DNA from: Ignelater luminosus
Taxonomy: Eukaryota > Arthropoda > Insecta > Coleoptera > Elateridae
NCBI GenBank assembly: GCA_011009095.1
Contig: VTPC01001779.1
Location: forward strand, 1 to 64,000
Direction: 5' to 3'
Length of the DNA stretch: 64,000 nt
Below the pieces are notes generated by a model that saw nothing but the letters and a program-made list of their open reading frames with translations, ran no database searches and was not told the DNA's origin. The position numbers and the translations under genes are program-made. The number at the start of each line of letters is the position of its first letter. Position 1 is the first letter of the stretch. Positions 46,875 through 58,559 of this stretch are shown piece by piece.

Positions 46875-48232
46875 CTAACAGTAATTACCCAACATGGTTG
46901 AATTCCATCTTCCCTGGTACTGGTTTTCCAACGTTGAAAGGTCTTGATGGAAACGCTCCCCATGCTCATCACTCACAGCTTTCAAATTGTCTCGGAAAAA
47001 ATCCAAATGGAAATGTAAATAATGCATCTTTAGCGACATAGTACATCCCATTTTCGTCGATGAGGTTTTTGAAATTTTCCGCTTTGTTGTTGCCCAGAAA
47101 GCCTTTACGACAGATTTTAAACAATTCAACGCCACCTTTTTTTTTCTCGTAGAACCGCATTGAAACCGCTGTCATTCATTAATTGCCGAATTTGGGGACC
47201 CTTTATCCTAGCTTCGCTGATTTTTGGAAATTTTTCTTTTATGCACTGAAAACCTCTTCCTCCACGGTCCATACCTTTTACAAAATTCTTTATCAGCTCT
47301 AACCTTATATGCAAAGGGGGCAAATAGATATTGTTTCTATCCACAAGACTTTCATGTAAAATATTTTTTTCTCCCGCAACTATCTGCCTACTTGGCCAGG
47401 TTTTCACAATATAATGCTTCTATGTATCACGACTGTCCTACTCGCACAAAAAGCAACTGTATTTTGTAGATCCCAGTTGCATTCCTAATAACAAAGCTAT
47501 AACTTTCAAATCTCCACACAATTTCCACTCGTATCGTTTATAGTCTACGCTCGTTAAAAGACATTTCATAGTTTTATAAGATTCGTTTAGGTGAAGTGAA
47601 TATGCAATGGGAACTGAAGGCAATGCATTGTCATTGTGCAATAGAACTGCTTTCAAACTAAATTTAGATGTATCAATGAACAGTCGGCTTTGCTTTTGCT
47701 TAAGTTCAAATCACGAACTAAATCGTTTAGTTGTGCCTGTGTGATCAAATGTGGCTCAGTGGGATCTGGAGGAATAAACTCTGGATCATTGCTAGAAACA
47801 ATGTCGATAGTTTCTTCATCTGATCTTTCAAATGTTTCTGGTGGCACAGGAACTGGAAGATCAGTACAATGGCCAATGGGTCTTATCGCCGATGTTAAAT
47901 TAGGATACGCAACAGATTTTTTATTTTGTGCTATCTTTGTTACGCAAAAGTAACAATCGATTAGATGATCTTTTTGTTCCCTCTATATTATAGGTACTGC
48001 GAAGGGCATACATACACGGGAACCTTTTACCCACTGTCGAAGGCGATTTGCACAAGAAACACAACAAATATGTGGTGCCCATTGCTTATCTTGATCTTCA
48101 ACTTGACATTCAAAGTACAGACGATAAGCTCTTTTTATTAACGCAGTAAAACATCGTTTTTGGTGTTTAGCAGTAAACTCTGCAAACGTAACAAAAACTG
48201 TCTGAATCGTTCACGCATTTACGGGACATGAT
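46875..48232 (-). pseudogene. transposon-associated repetitive gene relic
   Basis: Read on the minus strand: MSRKCVNDSDSFCYVC, a Cys-rich region (HICCVSCANRLRQWVKGS), DHLIDCYFC, PETFERSDEET, SIPIAYSLHLNESYKTMKCLL-type block, KYSCFLCE, IYLPPLHIRLELIKNFVKGM, and DEHGERFHQDLSTLENQYQG. This series matches a large multicopy protein family common in arthropod genomes and generally regarded as transposon derived; its biochemical role is not known to me. At least four frameshifts and one stop (after AVPII) break it. Confidence 0.75.
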
Positions 48233-48430
48233 TAATGTTTCTATAGTTATCACTCAAAACACAAGAAAGTTTCTTTGTTAAGCAGTGACTTCACTTGCTC
48301 CACAAAACAGTACTAACACTGAACAGGTTCGTACATAAGTGATCTCACTTATGGAAAGCTGAAATAATATTTACAAATATTTGTCAGAGTGACATTCCTG
48401 TTGGTGACATGTTAATAGCTTTCTAATATA

Positions 48431-48655
48431 AGCGGAATGCACTTACCTAATTTCCAACACTTCTTATCGCTAATACGTAATCACCTAATGTAATTATAAT
48501 TACACTGTCCACTGGAACTTCAAATGCATATATTTCAAAGACTACACGTGATAGAAGAAATCTGAAAGCAGATTTGAATTCAGAATGAAAAGTTATATGT
48601 GATTCCCTAGTTTTGTTTAAGAACTAAAATTTCTTTTAATCAGTGTAATTAGTTA
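48431..48655 (+). repeat. dispersed repeat D, copy 2
   Basis: About 90% identical to 11898-12118. It lies directly upstream of the minus-strand relic at 46875-48232 and ends where the next hAT begins. Confidence 0.8.
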
Positions 48656-49109
48656 ATTGCAGTGTTGTAATGTATCTAGTTACATGTATCTAGATACAGT
48701 ATCTAGATACTTTTGGTGAATCTAAGGAAGTAGCCAGTTATCGTTCCCAATCCAGTATCTGTATCTGTTACTAGCTACATTTTCTAGTGTATCTGGCAGT
48801 AGTATCTAGATACAAATCAATTATAATTATTTTATTTTGTCTTTGTCTTTATGTAGCACGCGTAAGCGAACTACCACAAAGAATAAATAAACCAGGATGG
48901 CCAATTTAAGGGTAATTACCCAAAAACGGTAAATTTAAATGAAAGAGTGTGAAAAGAGGATATTTTGATTTATAGGGTAAAATTGGAAATTTTAATAATT
49001 TTATCTAACGTTTCTCATCTTTTTTCTTTTCCACTTATGTATAAATTTAAATATTGCAGATAAAATAATCACTGCATTATTTAATTTCTTTTCCAAGAAG
49101 TGCAAACGA

Positions 49110-49662
49110 TATCTTATATGTGACTTGATGATGTTTTATCTGCACTAAGACAGAAAGATTGCTCAGTCGATCCTGTTTCAGTAAATTACGCAAATACGAT
49201 TTAATTATTATTTTCAATTTATTGAACGACCTTTCTGCTATAGCCACTGTTAGCAGTAAAGCCGTGTTAACTTCACAAAAATCAGTTTCTATAAAACTAT
49301 ACTTAATTAAAAGTAGATTAGATTTTTTACGAATGACGATGCATCTGTTAATTGCACAAGAAAATTAACTGATAAATCATTAAAATAAAACAATGTTGCA
49401 GTGCAGCAGCTGATTTCATAATTTCATTAGCAGGACTATTTATTAGAGTTTTTGGCGATAAGAACTTCAATAAACCAGAAATTTCCATCCTACCTTCAAA
49501 TCGAGTTTTTATTTGAATAGTTACAGTATTAATTATCTTATACATGTTCTGCATTGTTAAATTGGTAGTCTTCGCAAATTTCGTCGAATTGACGTTTCGT
49601 TCTTGGGTGACGTTTCGAAGTAAAAGTTGAAGATATTTTCCATTTTTGTGATTTGGAATCAA
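49110..49662 (-). pseudogene. hAT transposase C-terminal relic
   Basis: Minus strand: NGKYLQLLLRNVTQERN, TRFEGRMEISGLLKFLSPKT, then in another frame VAIAERSFNKLKIIIKSYLR and LSNLSVLV, matching the S-A-E-R-S-F block of hAT C-termini. Frameshifted; inside 48660-50815. Confidence 0.75.
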
Positions 49663-49854
49663 TCTAAATAATAATTACCTGTTGTTTTTTGTAATCTTCG
49701 TTCTGTAGTTCACTGAGTGCAAGTGAAACACCCACTGGTACTTCTATTTTTTACAAATAAGAATATTTCATTTATTCTTTTTTTATACAATTTAGAAGTG
49801 TTTAACCGAATTTAATAATAATTATACTTGGACTATTTAACTTGGTTCTAAATA

Positions 49855-50510
49855 AGTGAGTTCTGAATGATAACTTTGGGAAGCTGGCAAGAAGTATTTT
49901 TAAATTTGTTTATATACTGCAATTAACACCATAAAGCAATTTATATTTTAGGGGTACAAAGAAAGTAAAAGTTGGGCACATTGCCCTTTTACAAGAATGA
50001 GGGATCTTTCTAAGATACCGACAATATGCAATAAACACGAAATTTCAGACGAACTATACAACGGAGATATAACATGCGGCAAGTTGTAATAAACCGACTA
50101 CCTGATCATAATAGAGCTTTAAGTTGAAAGTGAAAAGTAAAAAGAACTGGGCAGTAAAGATTTTGCTTATTCGGACTTTTCTAAATATATAGCTATTTTT
50201 AATTCATATCTGTAAACGACTGTCGGGCTCCCAATTCTGTTATTAATAAATGAGTTCTGAATGATAACTTTGGAAAGCTGGCAAGAAATATTTTAAATTT
50301 GCTTATATACTACAATTAACACCATAAAGCAATTTATATTTTAAGGGTAGAAAGAAAGTAAAACGAACTATACAAGTTGTAATAAACCGACTACGTGACT
50401 ATACATAATGTTGAAAGTGACAAGTAAGAAGATGAAGTAGGCATTAAAAATTTCGCTTATTTGAACTTTTCTAAATATATGACTATTGGGTCCCCAATTC
50501 TGTTATTAGT
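49855..50510 (+). repeat. tandem duplication, about 393-bp period
   Basis: TGAGTTCTGAATGATAACTT starts both units (49857 and 50249); GCAATTTATATTTTA, AAGTTGTAATAAACCGACTA and CCCAATTCTGTTATTA recur in the same order. The second unit carries deletions. Confidence 0.8.
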
Positions 50511-50918
50511 TATTCTTTGCTACCGGCTCCACGTGTTTATGTTTGTTCTCTGTTCGCTGTTCACGTTAACGGAATTTCGTTCCGCTGTTCTAATATTTGA
50601 AATAATTAAAATGTGTCAGAGTCAGAGTTTATGTCGACGTCTTTAAACGCCGAATTACCATTGATTGAAATCAAATAAATTTTATGTTGAAATTTGTAAA
50701 TAATTTTTTTTTCTTATGGGTTATAATATTAACAACGCAATAAAATAATGTATCTTAATGGGTAACTAGATACATTTTTTCAGTAACTGTATCTATATCT
50801 AGTTATTTTGCCATTTTCTTTATTTGTCTCATGTTTAACCACTCTTAGGTGGCAGTTCATCTCGCTTTCGATGTAGTCGACATGTTTGGAACCAGGTTTC
50901 AGTGTTGCAGTGAAAACT

Positions 50919-52730
50919 GCGGAAAACCTGTGGAAAATCATTAGGAAATTTTCAAAAAAAAACGTGTTTCATGTCGATTTCGGGGTAATAGCATGTTGCC
51001 ACTTCGAAAATAACAACGAAAACATTTAGAAATAATATGGTTTTTGAAAAAATTTTTTATATACAGGGTGTTAGTGAACTAATAGTAGTCCGGGAAACTG
51101 GTGGTAGGGGACATCAATACAAACAGAAAAGTCTTATATAACCATGGTCAAATCTCAACGGTTTTCCCAGAAATGATTAATAAAGTTCCAGACTTTCAGA
51201 CGTTATTATTCAATAACTAATGTAGATTCCACTTTAAGATTTGTTCAGAAGATTGGTCTCATCCAGCCTAATAAAAAAGTATTGTAAAATGTTTTTGTAA
51301 ATTTATTAGTTTAGCCACAAAAGAACAAAATGCATGAATAAAATTACTAAGAGAATTGGCAACTCTGCATTAGTTGAAAAAGAAATTTCTCTTTCACACT
51401 TTCTCATTCTTTAACTCTAGTCAAGCCAAACATTCCAGTAAATTGCGGGTGGTTTGTTCCTTTTACCGTCAGCTATCTTCTTTTATCTTGGTCAAAGAAG
51501 TAAACCCATCTTTGTTCTGCTTTTAAGCTTTAAGTGCATCCCCTAGGAAGTTTACGTACAACGGTACTAGTTTAAACCGGAAAAAAGACAAATTATTTGT
51601 ACAGGAAATACGCTAAAATTCAAAACATCTGAATTTAGAGCAACAAACAAGCTTTTGCAACCAGCCATGTAATTGCAGTCATTTCAGGTTTAGTTTTTTT
51701 TAGTGCGCAATGGACGCTTATTACACCCTTACTATTACTTTTCTAACATCTTTTTGCAATGCTAATAATTTAGATAATTTTAAATCAAGGAATACCTTGA
51801 CATGCGAAGATGAGTGTAGGTATTTTTTAACAAATCCCCTTTTTCTAAAAAAAACACGTACTCCATAAAGTCAAAGAATTATTCAGACTTTCGATATTAA
51901 CACAAAATAAAATCGTAAGCAATCCAAACAGCAATTAAGCTTGTATTGTTTTACAATAGAAATTTTCGGTAATCACAATAATCCCCTTTTAGTCTAAGTA
52001 TTTCAACTTACACTGTATTATTAATTGTGTAAAATTTTGTTGAATGATGGTTTCCAGCAAAGCCTAACATCAAACTAGCTACAAGTAACTTTTTTAATTT
52101 ACTTTTTTCAATTATTCCCTAAAAACCAGCATTAAACAAAAACCACATTTTACGTAAATTTACATTACAAGAGTCTAGTTTTAAACGATTTGTACAATAC
52201 CGTTCTGTTGCTTAAAGAAGTAACAACCTACACCCCTTTTAAGTAGGTTCAACAAACAGAAGATTATTTACGGTTTTATGACAAAGGATTCATCCCAGGT
52301 AAAACTTCTTAAGAAATTGAACTTAACTTTCTAGTGATTTATTAGGGAGTGTCTAAAATAAATTTGCAAAAGGCTATAATCAAGGTTTTAGTGCGACACC
52401 GTTGCCAGATAGTGCTAGTTGTTTTTCACATTTTCTCGAAAACGGAGCAAGATAGAAACAATTTTTACTAGAATTTTCTATTTCAAATGACTTTTCCTAT
52501 TACCTGTTTTACTGAGTACTATTAGTTTACTAACACCCTGTATAGATATAATATGTATTATACATACATATCTGAAGGGGTGCGCGCATATAAAAAATTT
52601 TCTTGAGAACTTTATTTTTTCTAGATGTTTTCGTTGATATTTTCGAAGTGGCAACATGCTATTACCCAGAAATCGACACGAAACACGTTTTTTTTTGAAA
52701 ATTTTCCAATGATTTTTTACGGGTTTTCCG
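50919..52730. repeat. outer inverted repeat around TIR element
   Basis: Arms 50919-51062 and 52589-52730 are inverted copies of about 140 bases at roughly 90% identity (GTAATAGCATGTTGCCACTT is shared). They enclose the element at 51064-52540. Confidence 0.85.
51064..52540. mobile_element. TIR element, 1477 bp
   Basis: CAGGGTGTTAGTGAACTAAT and reversed CAGGGTGTTAGTAAACTAAT, TA flanked. No transposase recognised inside. Confidence 0.85.
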
Positions 52731-52740
52731 GAAAAGTAAT

Positions 52741-53060
52741 GCTGGATTCATGATCAGCAACCCAAAAAATCCCCCGAGTGACAAAATCTGGCCTATTTTG
52801 GCTCATTTTGCCGATTTTTTTTCAAACTGAATTATAGTTCCTAAAAGTGCATCCAAAAAGATGCATTTTCCTCTGTAGAAATGCAATAACAAAAAACTAA
52901 AAGGGGACATTTTTTCTAGACAACTCGCAGAATCGATTACCGCAAACCGCATCAAAATCCATCTTGGGGATTTTTTTTGTTTTACTTTGGCCTTTTTTCT
53001 GCTTTATTTCCTCGACTAATAGTTTTTATTACTTAATCAATTGGAATGTTAGTAAAAAGA
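52741..53060. other. AT-rich spacer
   Basis: Nothing recognised. Confidence 0.35.
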
Positions 53061-53069
53061 GAGACAACA

Positions 53070-53710
53070 TCGAAACTGACTAATTTACAATTTTTAGGTA
53101 CTTTAGAAATAGAAAATAGTAATTACATTAACTTTTTAGACATTACTTTACATAAAACTTAACAATTCCATTATCACAAATTGGTATACTAAAAATATAA
53201 GATTGACAGATACATAAACACGTTAACTATAAAATTAGCATCATCAATAACTTTATAGATAGAGCTATTAAATTATCACATGCTAAATTTAGACCACAAA
53301 ATATTCAAAAAGTTAAAAATATCTTAATAAAAAATGATTTTCCTTTGTATTTTATAGAAAAATATACCAAAGGAAGAATTGATTACATATACGATATAAT
53401 TTACATAAATATAAAAAAAATCAACAAAACAAATTATACATAACTTTACCATATATTCCAGAACTAACCACTAGAATAGGAAATATTATTAAATTAAATG
53501 TCAATAAAAATGTAAGTTACTCAAATTTTAAATACAATACAACAATTTTATACAAAACTAAAATCGAAAACTCCATTAAATTTACAGTCCAACGTCATAT
53601 ACTAAATCAATAATTATAAGTTCTGCAATAAAAAATACATTGGCCAGAAAAAACAGTTAATTAAAAATAGAGTAAATCATCACTATAAGACTGATGCAGA
53701 TATTCATGAA
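53070..53710 (+). pseudogene. Penelope-like retroelement relic
   Basis: NYINFLDITLHKT (about 53125), RAIKLSHAKFRPQN (about 53260) and DFPLYFIEKYTKGRIDYIY follow the end of Penelope-type reverse transcriptases, and CNKKYIGQKKQLIKNRVNHH (about 53620) matches the start of their GIY-YIG-related endonuclease. Multiple stops. Confidence 0.75.
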
Positions 53711-53713
53711 CTC

Positions 53714-54840
53714 TTGACAAACTTTTTATTTGATTATCGTTGTGCACCACACATCACAATAAGTATATCACCAGCGAGTAAGTTTTTAAAACGGTGTCCA
53801 AAAACACGGTTTTTACTGTTAAAGGAAAATATAGTTAGTGATAAACGCACTTTTTCGAGAAGTGCAGTAGGAAATGATAAATTTAGGCAACGAGAACTGT
53901 CTATAAAAGATAGGGTACTTGTGAAAAACTACAGTAGCCAGAAGAAAGTTAAATGGATTAAGGGCAATAGTTGATAAGATTGGTAATTATACAGGGTGTC
54001 TCCAAAAGGTTGGGACAGCTTAATTGCAGACTCCTGGGATAAAAATAAAAAAATTTAACCCAACTTACCTATATCCAAAATCGTCTCATTAAGTTGGTAC
54101 AAGGCGTCAAAGTTTTTTGAAAAAAAACTTAATTTTGCTTATAAAAATTGTAGGCTTTTATCGATTTTTACATTTTCTGGCATGGCATGTTTTGTGACTA
54201 TAAGTTACATTTCAAGATGGTTTTGGTAAGTTGTAAGTGTATTATACAAAAATGTCGCAGTACAAATTTGTTGATAACTTTTTAGTGCCTAGGCTGAGAA
54301 CTTTCAATTGTTTTTTCCAAAAAGATATTTTTTTGAGAAACATTTTTTGTATCTTTGTAATTTCTGATAACGCTTGAGGTTAAAAATCGATCAAAGCCTA
54401 CTACTTTTATACGCAAAATTAATTTTTTTTCAAAAAACTGACGGCTTGTACCAACTTAACGAGACGATTTTGGATATAAGTAAGTTGGTTTCTTCTTATT
54501 TTTATCCCAAGAGTCTGCAGGTAAGCCATGTCCCAACCTTTTGGAGACACCCTGTATGTATCGTGTAGAAGTGCCGGAATTTAATAGTGTTTGGATTAGT
54601 ATGTCTAAATTAATTAAGATAAATAAATTCAATGATCCAAAGATAACGACAGTATTAGGATCAGGCACTCATCAACCTGCATTAAATGCAAAACAAACTG
54701 TAGCTAGTGTACCAAATCAAAATATGTCAAATGTAGAATAATTTGTATCCATGGTACCAAACCAAAGTACCTCTATAGCAACACATAAGGCTAAACGTAA
54801 TGTGAAACCACCGAGTAAGTATAAGCAATATGTGTAGTAC
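53714..54840 (+). pseudogene. Ty3/gypsy integrase C-terminal relic
   Basis: 53714-53974 and 54555-54840 are the two halves of one gypsy-type pol end (FLFDYRCAPH, then basic VLVKNY..WIKG region, then a long tail). A 563-base MITE separates them and the frame continues across it. Joins directly to the Penelope relic on the left. Confidence 0.75.
53992..54554. mobile_element. TIR element with long arms, 563 bp
   Basis: CAGGGTGTCTCCAAAAGGTT and its exact reverse AACCTTTTGGAGACACCCTG, TA flanked. Arms stay similar for about 150 bases or more (CCAACTTACCTATATCCAAA / TTTGGATATAAGTAAGTTGG). Confidence 0.92.
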
Positions 54841-55138
54841 TTAAGCTTGATATTGTGGTTATGTGGAGACAATTAGAAGAAATGTAATGCAGAATTAGGA
54901 GGGAGGAATTGGTGTGTGTTGGTGCGCACCTGCGCATACCTCCGGACATATGGGAAATCTGTGGGTTTCGTGTTTTAGTTTAGTAGTCATTATTAGATGT
55001 TGAATGTATTGTAAAGGAGTGTAAAATAATATGAATGTTATATGTTATATGAATTAATAAAGGAAGAATAAAGCAATACAATATCAAAAGCATATAAGTA
55101 TAAAGTTTAGACAAGACATTGAAAACCTTAACATTATA

Positions 55139-56444
55139 AAGGGTTTTCCAATAAGAGGTGTTATTTTGATATTCAAAGAAAAGTGCCATTTTTTAATATA
55201 AATGATCGGATGTTTATTTCATTATAAAGAGGAAGGTATGCCGTTAATAGTGGAAAATAACATCAGGAAAATGACCACCACGACCACGCTTACAGGACAA
55301 TATCCTTTTCATGAAATTTTCCATAACCAAATCGCAAAGTGGCTGCCCTATGTCCTCGATAGCCTCACGAATTCCATCTTTGAGGTCTTGAATCGACGCT
55401 GGGCTGTTGGCGTAGACCTTCTCTTTCACGTGGCCCCAAAGAAAGAAGTCGCAAGGTGTTAAATCACAAGATCTCGGTGGCCAATTGTGATCACCTCTTC
55501 GAGAGATAACACGGTCCGGAAACTTTTTCCGTAAAAGATCAATGGTTTCGTTGCTTGTGTGGCACGTAGCGCCGTCTTGTTGAAAGTAAACGTTGTCCAG
55601 ATCAATACCATCCAATTCCGGCCATAAAAAATCGTTAATCATCTCTCGATAGCGCAATCCAGTCACCGTAACTGTTGCTCCAGCCTCATTTTCGAAAAAG
55701 TAAGGTCCAATGACTCCGCCGGACCATAAACCGCACCAAACAGTCACACGTTGAGGATAGAGAGACTTTTCAACAATAACTCTTGGATTTTCTGAGCCCC
55801 AGATCCGACAATTTTGCTTGTTGACGAAGCCACCGAGGTGGAAATGGGCCTCATCACTCAAGATGATTTTTCGATGGAATTCTGGATCATTTTCATGCAT
55901 TTCAACGACCCAATCAGCAAAGACACGACGTTGTTGATGATCGGCCGGCTTGAGTTCTTGTGTTAACTGGACTTTATAAGCCTTAAGACCCAAATCTTTA
56001 TGCAAAATACGGTGTAATGACGTTTGTGGAATGGCTAATTCCAAAGAACGACGAGGAATGGACAAACCTGGGTTTTCTTTAACACTTTCGGCTACAACAG
56101 CAATATTCTCGGCTGTTCTTGAGCGACGTGCACGGGTTTTATTCTTCACATCACTAACTTGTCCCAAGAGCTCGAATTTTTTCACCAATTTCTGTATTGC
56201 GGTCCGACAAGGTGCTTCACGGTGACCCAAAAAATGTTCGAGTTTTACGAACCGTCTCTGCCAAATTTTCACCATTTTTATAGTGAATTTTAATAATTCC
56301 AATGCGTTGTTGAAGCGTGTATCGTTCCATATTTATTAATGGCGTAGTTTCTACTTGTCAAATGTCAAAAAATGATAGCTTCAAAAGTGACATCTACCGA
56401 AATAGCGGGCTATTCAAAATAACACCTCTTATTGGAAAACCCTT
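55139..56444 (-). mobile_element. mariner-type transposon, nearly intact, 1306 bp
   Basis: Perfect 31-base terminal inverted repeats (AAGGGTTTTCCAATAAGAGG... at 55139-55169 and its reverse at 56414-56444) flanked by TA. Contains one transposase gene on the minus strand. Confidence 0.95.
55244..56330 (-). pseudogene. mariner-type transposase, one frameshift
   Basis: Cuts and pastes the element. A 352-codon frame (55244-56302) holds the domain in order: helix-turn-helix region, first Asp in ILSDEAHFHL, second in YFQQDGATCHT, third in SCDLTPCDFFLWG, 36 residues after the second. Its first 25 or so residues are out of frame: the natural start is ATG at 56330, giving MERYTLQQRIGIIKIHYKNG, but that frame hits TGA after 35 codons. 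One extra base in the GGG run near 56224-56226 explains both. Everything else looks intact, so inactivation or a sequencing error is recent. Confidence 0.93.
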
Positions 56445-56799
56445 TATATCATGATTTGATAAAATAACTTTCATTAATGTTCTAAAAATACTTTCTATAC
56501 CATAAAAATCAAAGGTACCCTATTTTAGTAGATTAAATAATAACAGATATTGCGTCAACTTTATAATTATACAATATTTAAATTTTAATTCCTGGTTTTT
56601 ATAATTTTGTTAAGGTAAATGTAATTTCTATTTGATTTTAATGATATTTATATATTTTTTATTTAGATTTTACTGACGAAGAGAATATCATTTATAGAAA
56701 CGTTTAAATATATTATACAATAACAAGAAGTTTTAATTTTACTTTAAAATCAAAGACATAAAAAATAAATAATTACGGAAGATCAACAGCTTCAGATAA

Positions 56800-57165
56800 A
56801 TCAAGTTATCGGTACTTTTAAAAAGCTAAACCGTGACGGCAAGTTAGGTTTAAATAAGCTACTTCATCATATTCATATCGGAAGTACACGTCCAATTAAA
56901 CAGAGGCAATATGATGTGTCTTATTTTATGAGAAAACATCTTAACAAGAAGTTGGATAGCATGTTGGTGTTAAGAGTACTTGAGCTTTCTTGAGTGAATG
57001 GTCATCTTCGGTGTTATTAGTGGCCTAAATCCAGGGCCCTCTGTTGATAGGATTTTGAATATGCTGCGGCGTGCTAATCATATCTCTTCGATCGATCTTC
57101 GCTATGCATTTTGGCAGATTCCGTTGGACAACGAGTTGAAAGAAAGAATCTATCTAGAAATCTTA
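56800..57165 (+). pseudogene. Ty3/gypsy reverse transcriptase relic
   Basis: LLHHIHIGSTRPIKQRQYDV, then VDRILNMLRRANHISSIDLR-type block and YAFWQIPLDNELKE, the N-terminal fingers and first catalytic region of gypsy RT. Stops and shifts interrupt it; YxDD region missing. Confidence 0.85.
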
Positions 57166-57799
57166 TTTTAGTAGCGGAGTTAAGTTGAGGTAACTCAGAT
57201 TTAATAGATTTAAATAATCTTGATTCGTTCTATATCAAACTGCGCGACAAAAAATTCAGCAAATCGTTTAATTATCCTTAGTAGATCGTACAAAACTAAA
57301 TAATTTATAAACTAGTTCCATCCAAATACGGTTTATCAAATATCCCCGAATAGAAATGATTAGTTCCAAGGCTTTAGAGTGTTACCAGCTAGCTTCAGGT
57401 TCGAGCGCCAAAGGGCGTGGTTTTTGTTGTTTCCCGGAAATGGTGGCGGCTGTTGACGGTGATAACCCAGGTGACCGTGACTTGATGGCGGCTATAGACG
57501 GTTATTGCTTTGCTTTTATCTTATTAGGTTGCTGCTCTGATAGAGCGCGGCCTTCATAGCGTCGAAACTCATGCTTTTGTGTGGTTTGGTTTTAATTAAA
57601 TAAAACACAAAGTTTTATTATTAAATTGAAGGTCGAGGCATGGCTGGACGAAGACCAGGGAGCAATACTGGTAGAGATGTTGATGTGAAACTGCTGTTAA
57701 TGTTTTCTTCTTGGATGTTGGGATGGAAGAGAGCAATCCTCATTCCACTCGCCGTTTTTATGTGTCTCGACCTACCGCAACACGCGCTGAATTAATCCC

Positions 57800-58200
57800 A
57801 TCGAGATCCAATGAGTGATGGCGAGGGAGTGAAGGTCTTGCAGTTGCTGCCCGGTAACAAAAGGTCGACCATTCTTAAAGCGTGTCATGATGATGAAGCA
57901 ACTGCTCATTTAGAAACTTTCGAAACGGTATCTCGAATTTCCGAAAAATATTATTGGCCAAAGATGAGACATGATGTTTATCGTTACGTGAAGTCACGTT
58001 AGGTTTGTGGGGAGAAAAATCTTTTAATGCAGGTCGAATGGGTCTGACGGGCCGGGAAAAGAAAGTTCGTTTTTCTTGGCAGATAATTTCTATAGATATA
58101 CGAGTAGTAGGACCACTGCCTAAATCCAAAAAAAGGCAATTTGCATTTGCTGGTGACCACTGATTGGTTTACAAAGTACACTGTCATATTTTTCATGCGT
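57800..58200 (+). pseudogene. Ty3/gypsy integrase relic
   Basis: CHDDEATAHLETFETVSRIS and EKYYWPKMRHDVYRYV form the H-H-C-C integrase zinc-binding region, followed in shifted frames by WQIISIDI and GNLHLLVTTDWFTKYTV of the catalytic core start. Downstream of the RT relic at 56800, probably the same insertion. Confidence 0.85.
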
Positions 58201-58559
58201 CAAGACTTAGGTAGTACTAGTGTGTGTGTGAGACGTAGAATATGAAATATTTTTGATATATAAAGTTCTACATACGCATTATTGTTGACAATAGTAAACA
58301 GTTTATATGCTTGAAATTTCAAAAACTGTGTAATGACTATAAAATTAAAAGATTTTTTTTACTGCAAGATGCCATGCTCAAGCAAATCCGGTTGAAAGAT
58401 ACAACAGAACCATTTGTACTGCAATTAGAAGTTACGTTGATCACAACCAAAGGAATTGGAATTACCTACGCACGTAAAACGGCGGTCAGTGAGGTGCCTG
58501 GATTCAGTCCCTCGTCTCGAAACTTTGGTAGAAAAATTCTTCTTCATCTATTTCAATGA

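Larger units (their letters stand above)
48660..50815 (-). mobile_element. hAT element relic
   Basis: CAGTGTTGTAATGTATCTAG at 48660 followed by repeated TATCTAGATAC motifs, mirrored by TAACTAGATACATTTTTTCA around 50760-50810. The right terminus is not clear. Confidence 0.6.

Noticed and set aside
56228..56302. First part of the 352-codon transposase frame as the true N-terminus
   Set aside because: It is a shadow of the family N-terminus encoded from 56330 in another frame; the frames meet at the GGG run.
58311..58559. 82-codon plus-strand frame
   Set aside because: Lies next to and antisense of the hAT relic and has no domain of its own.
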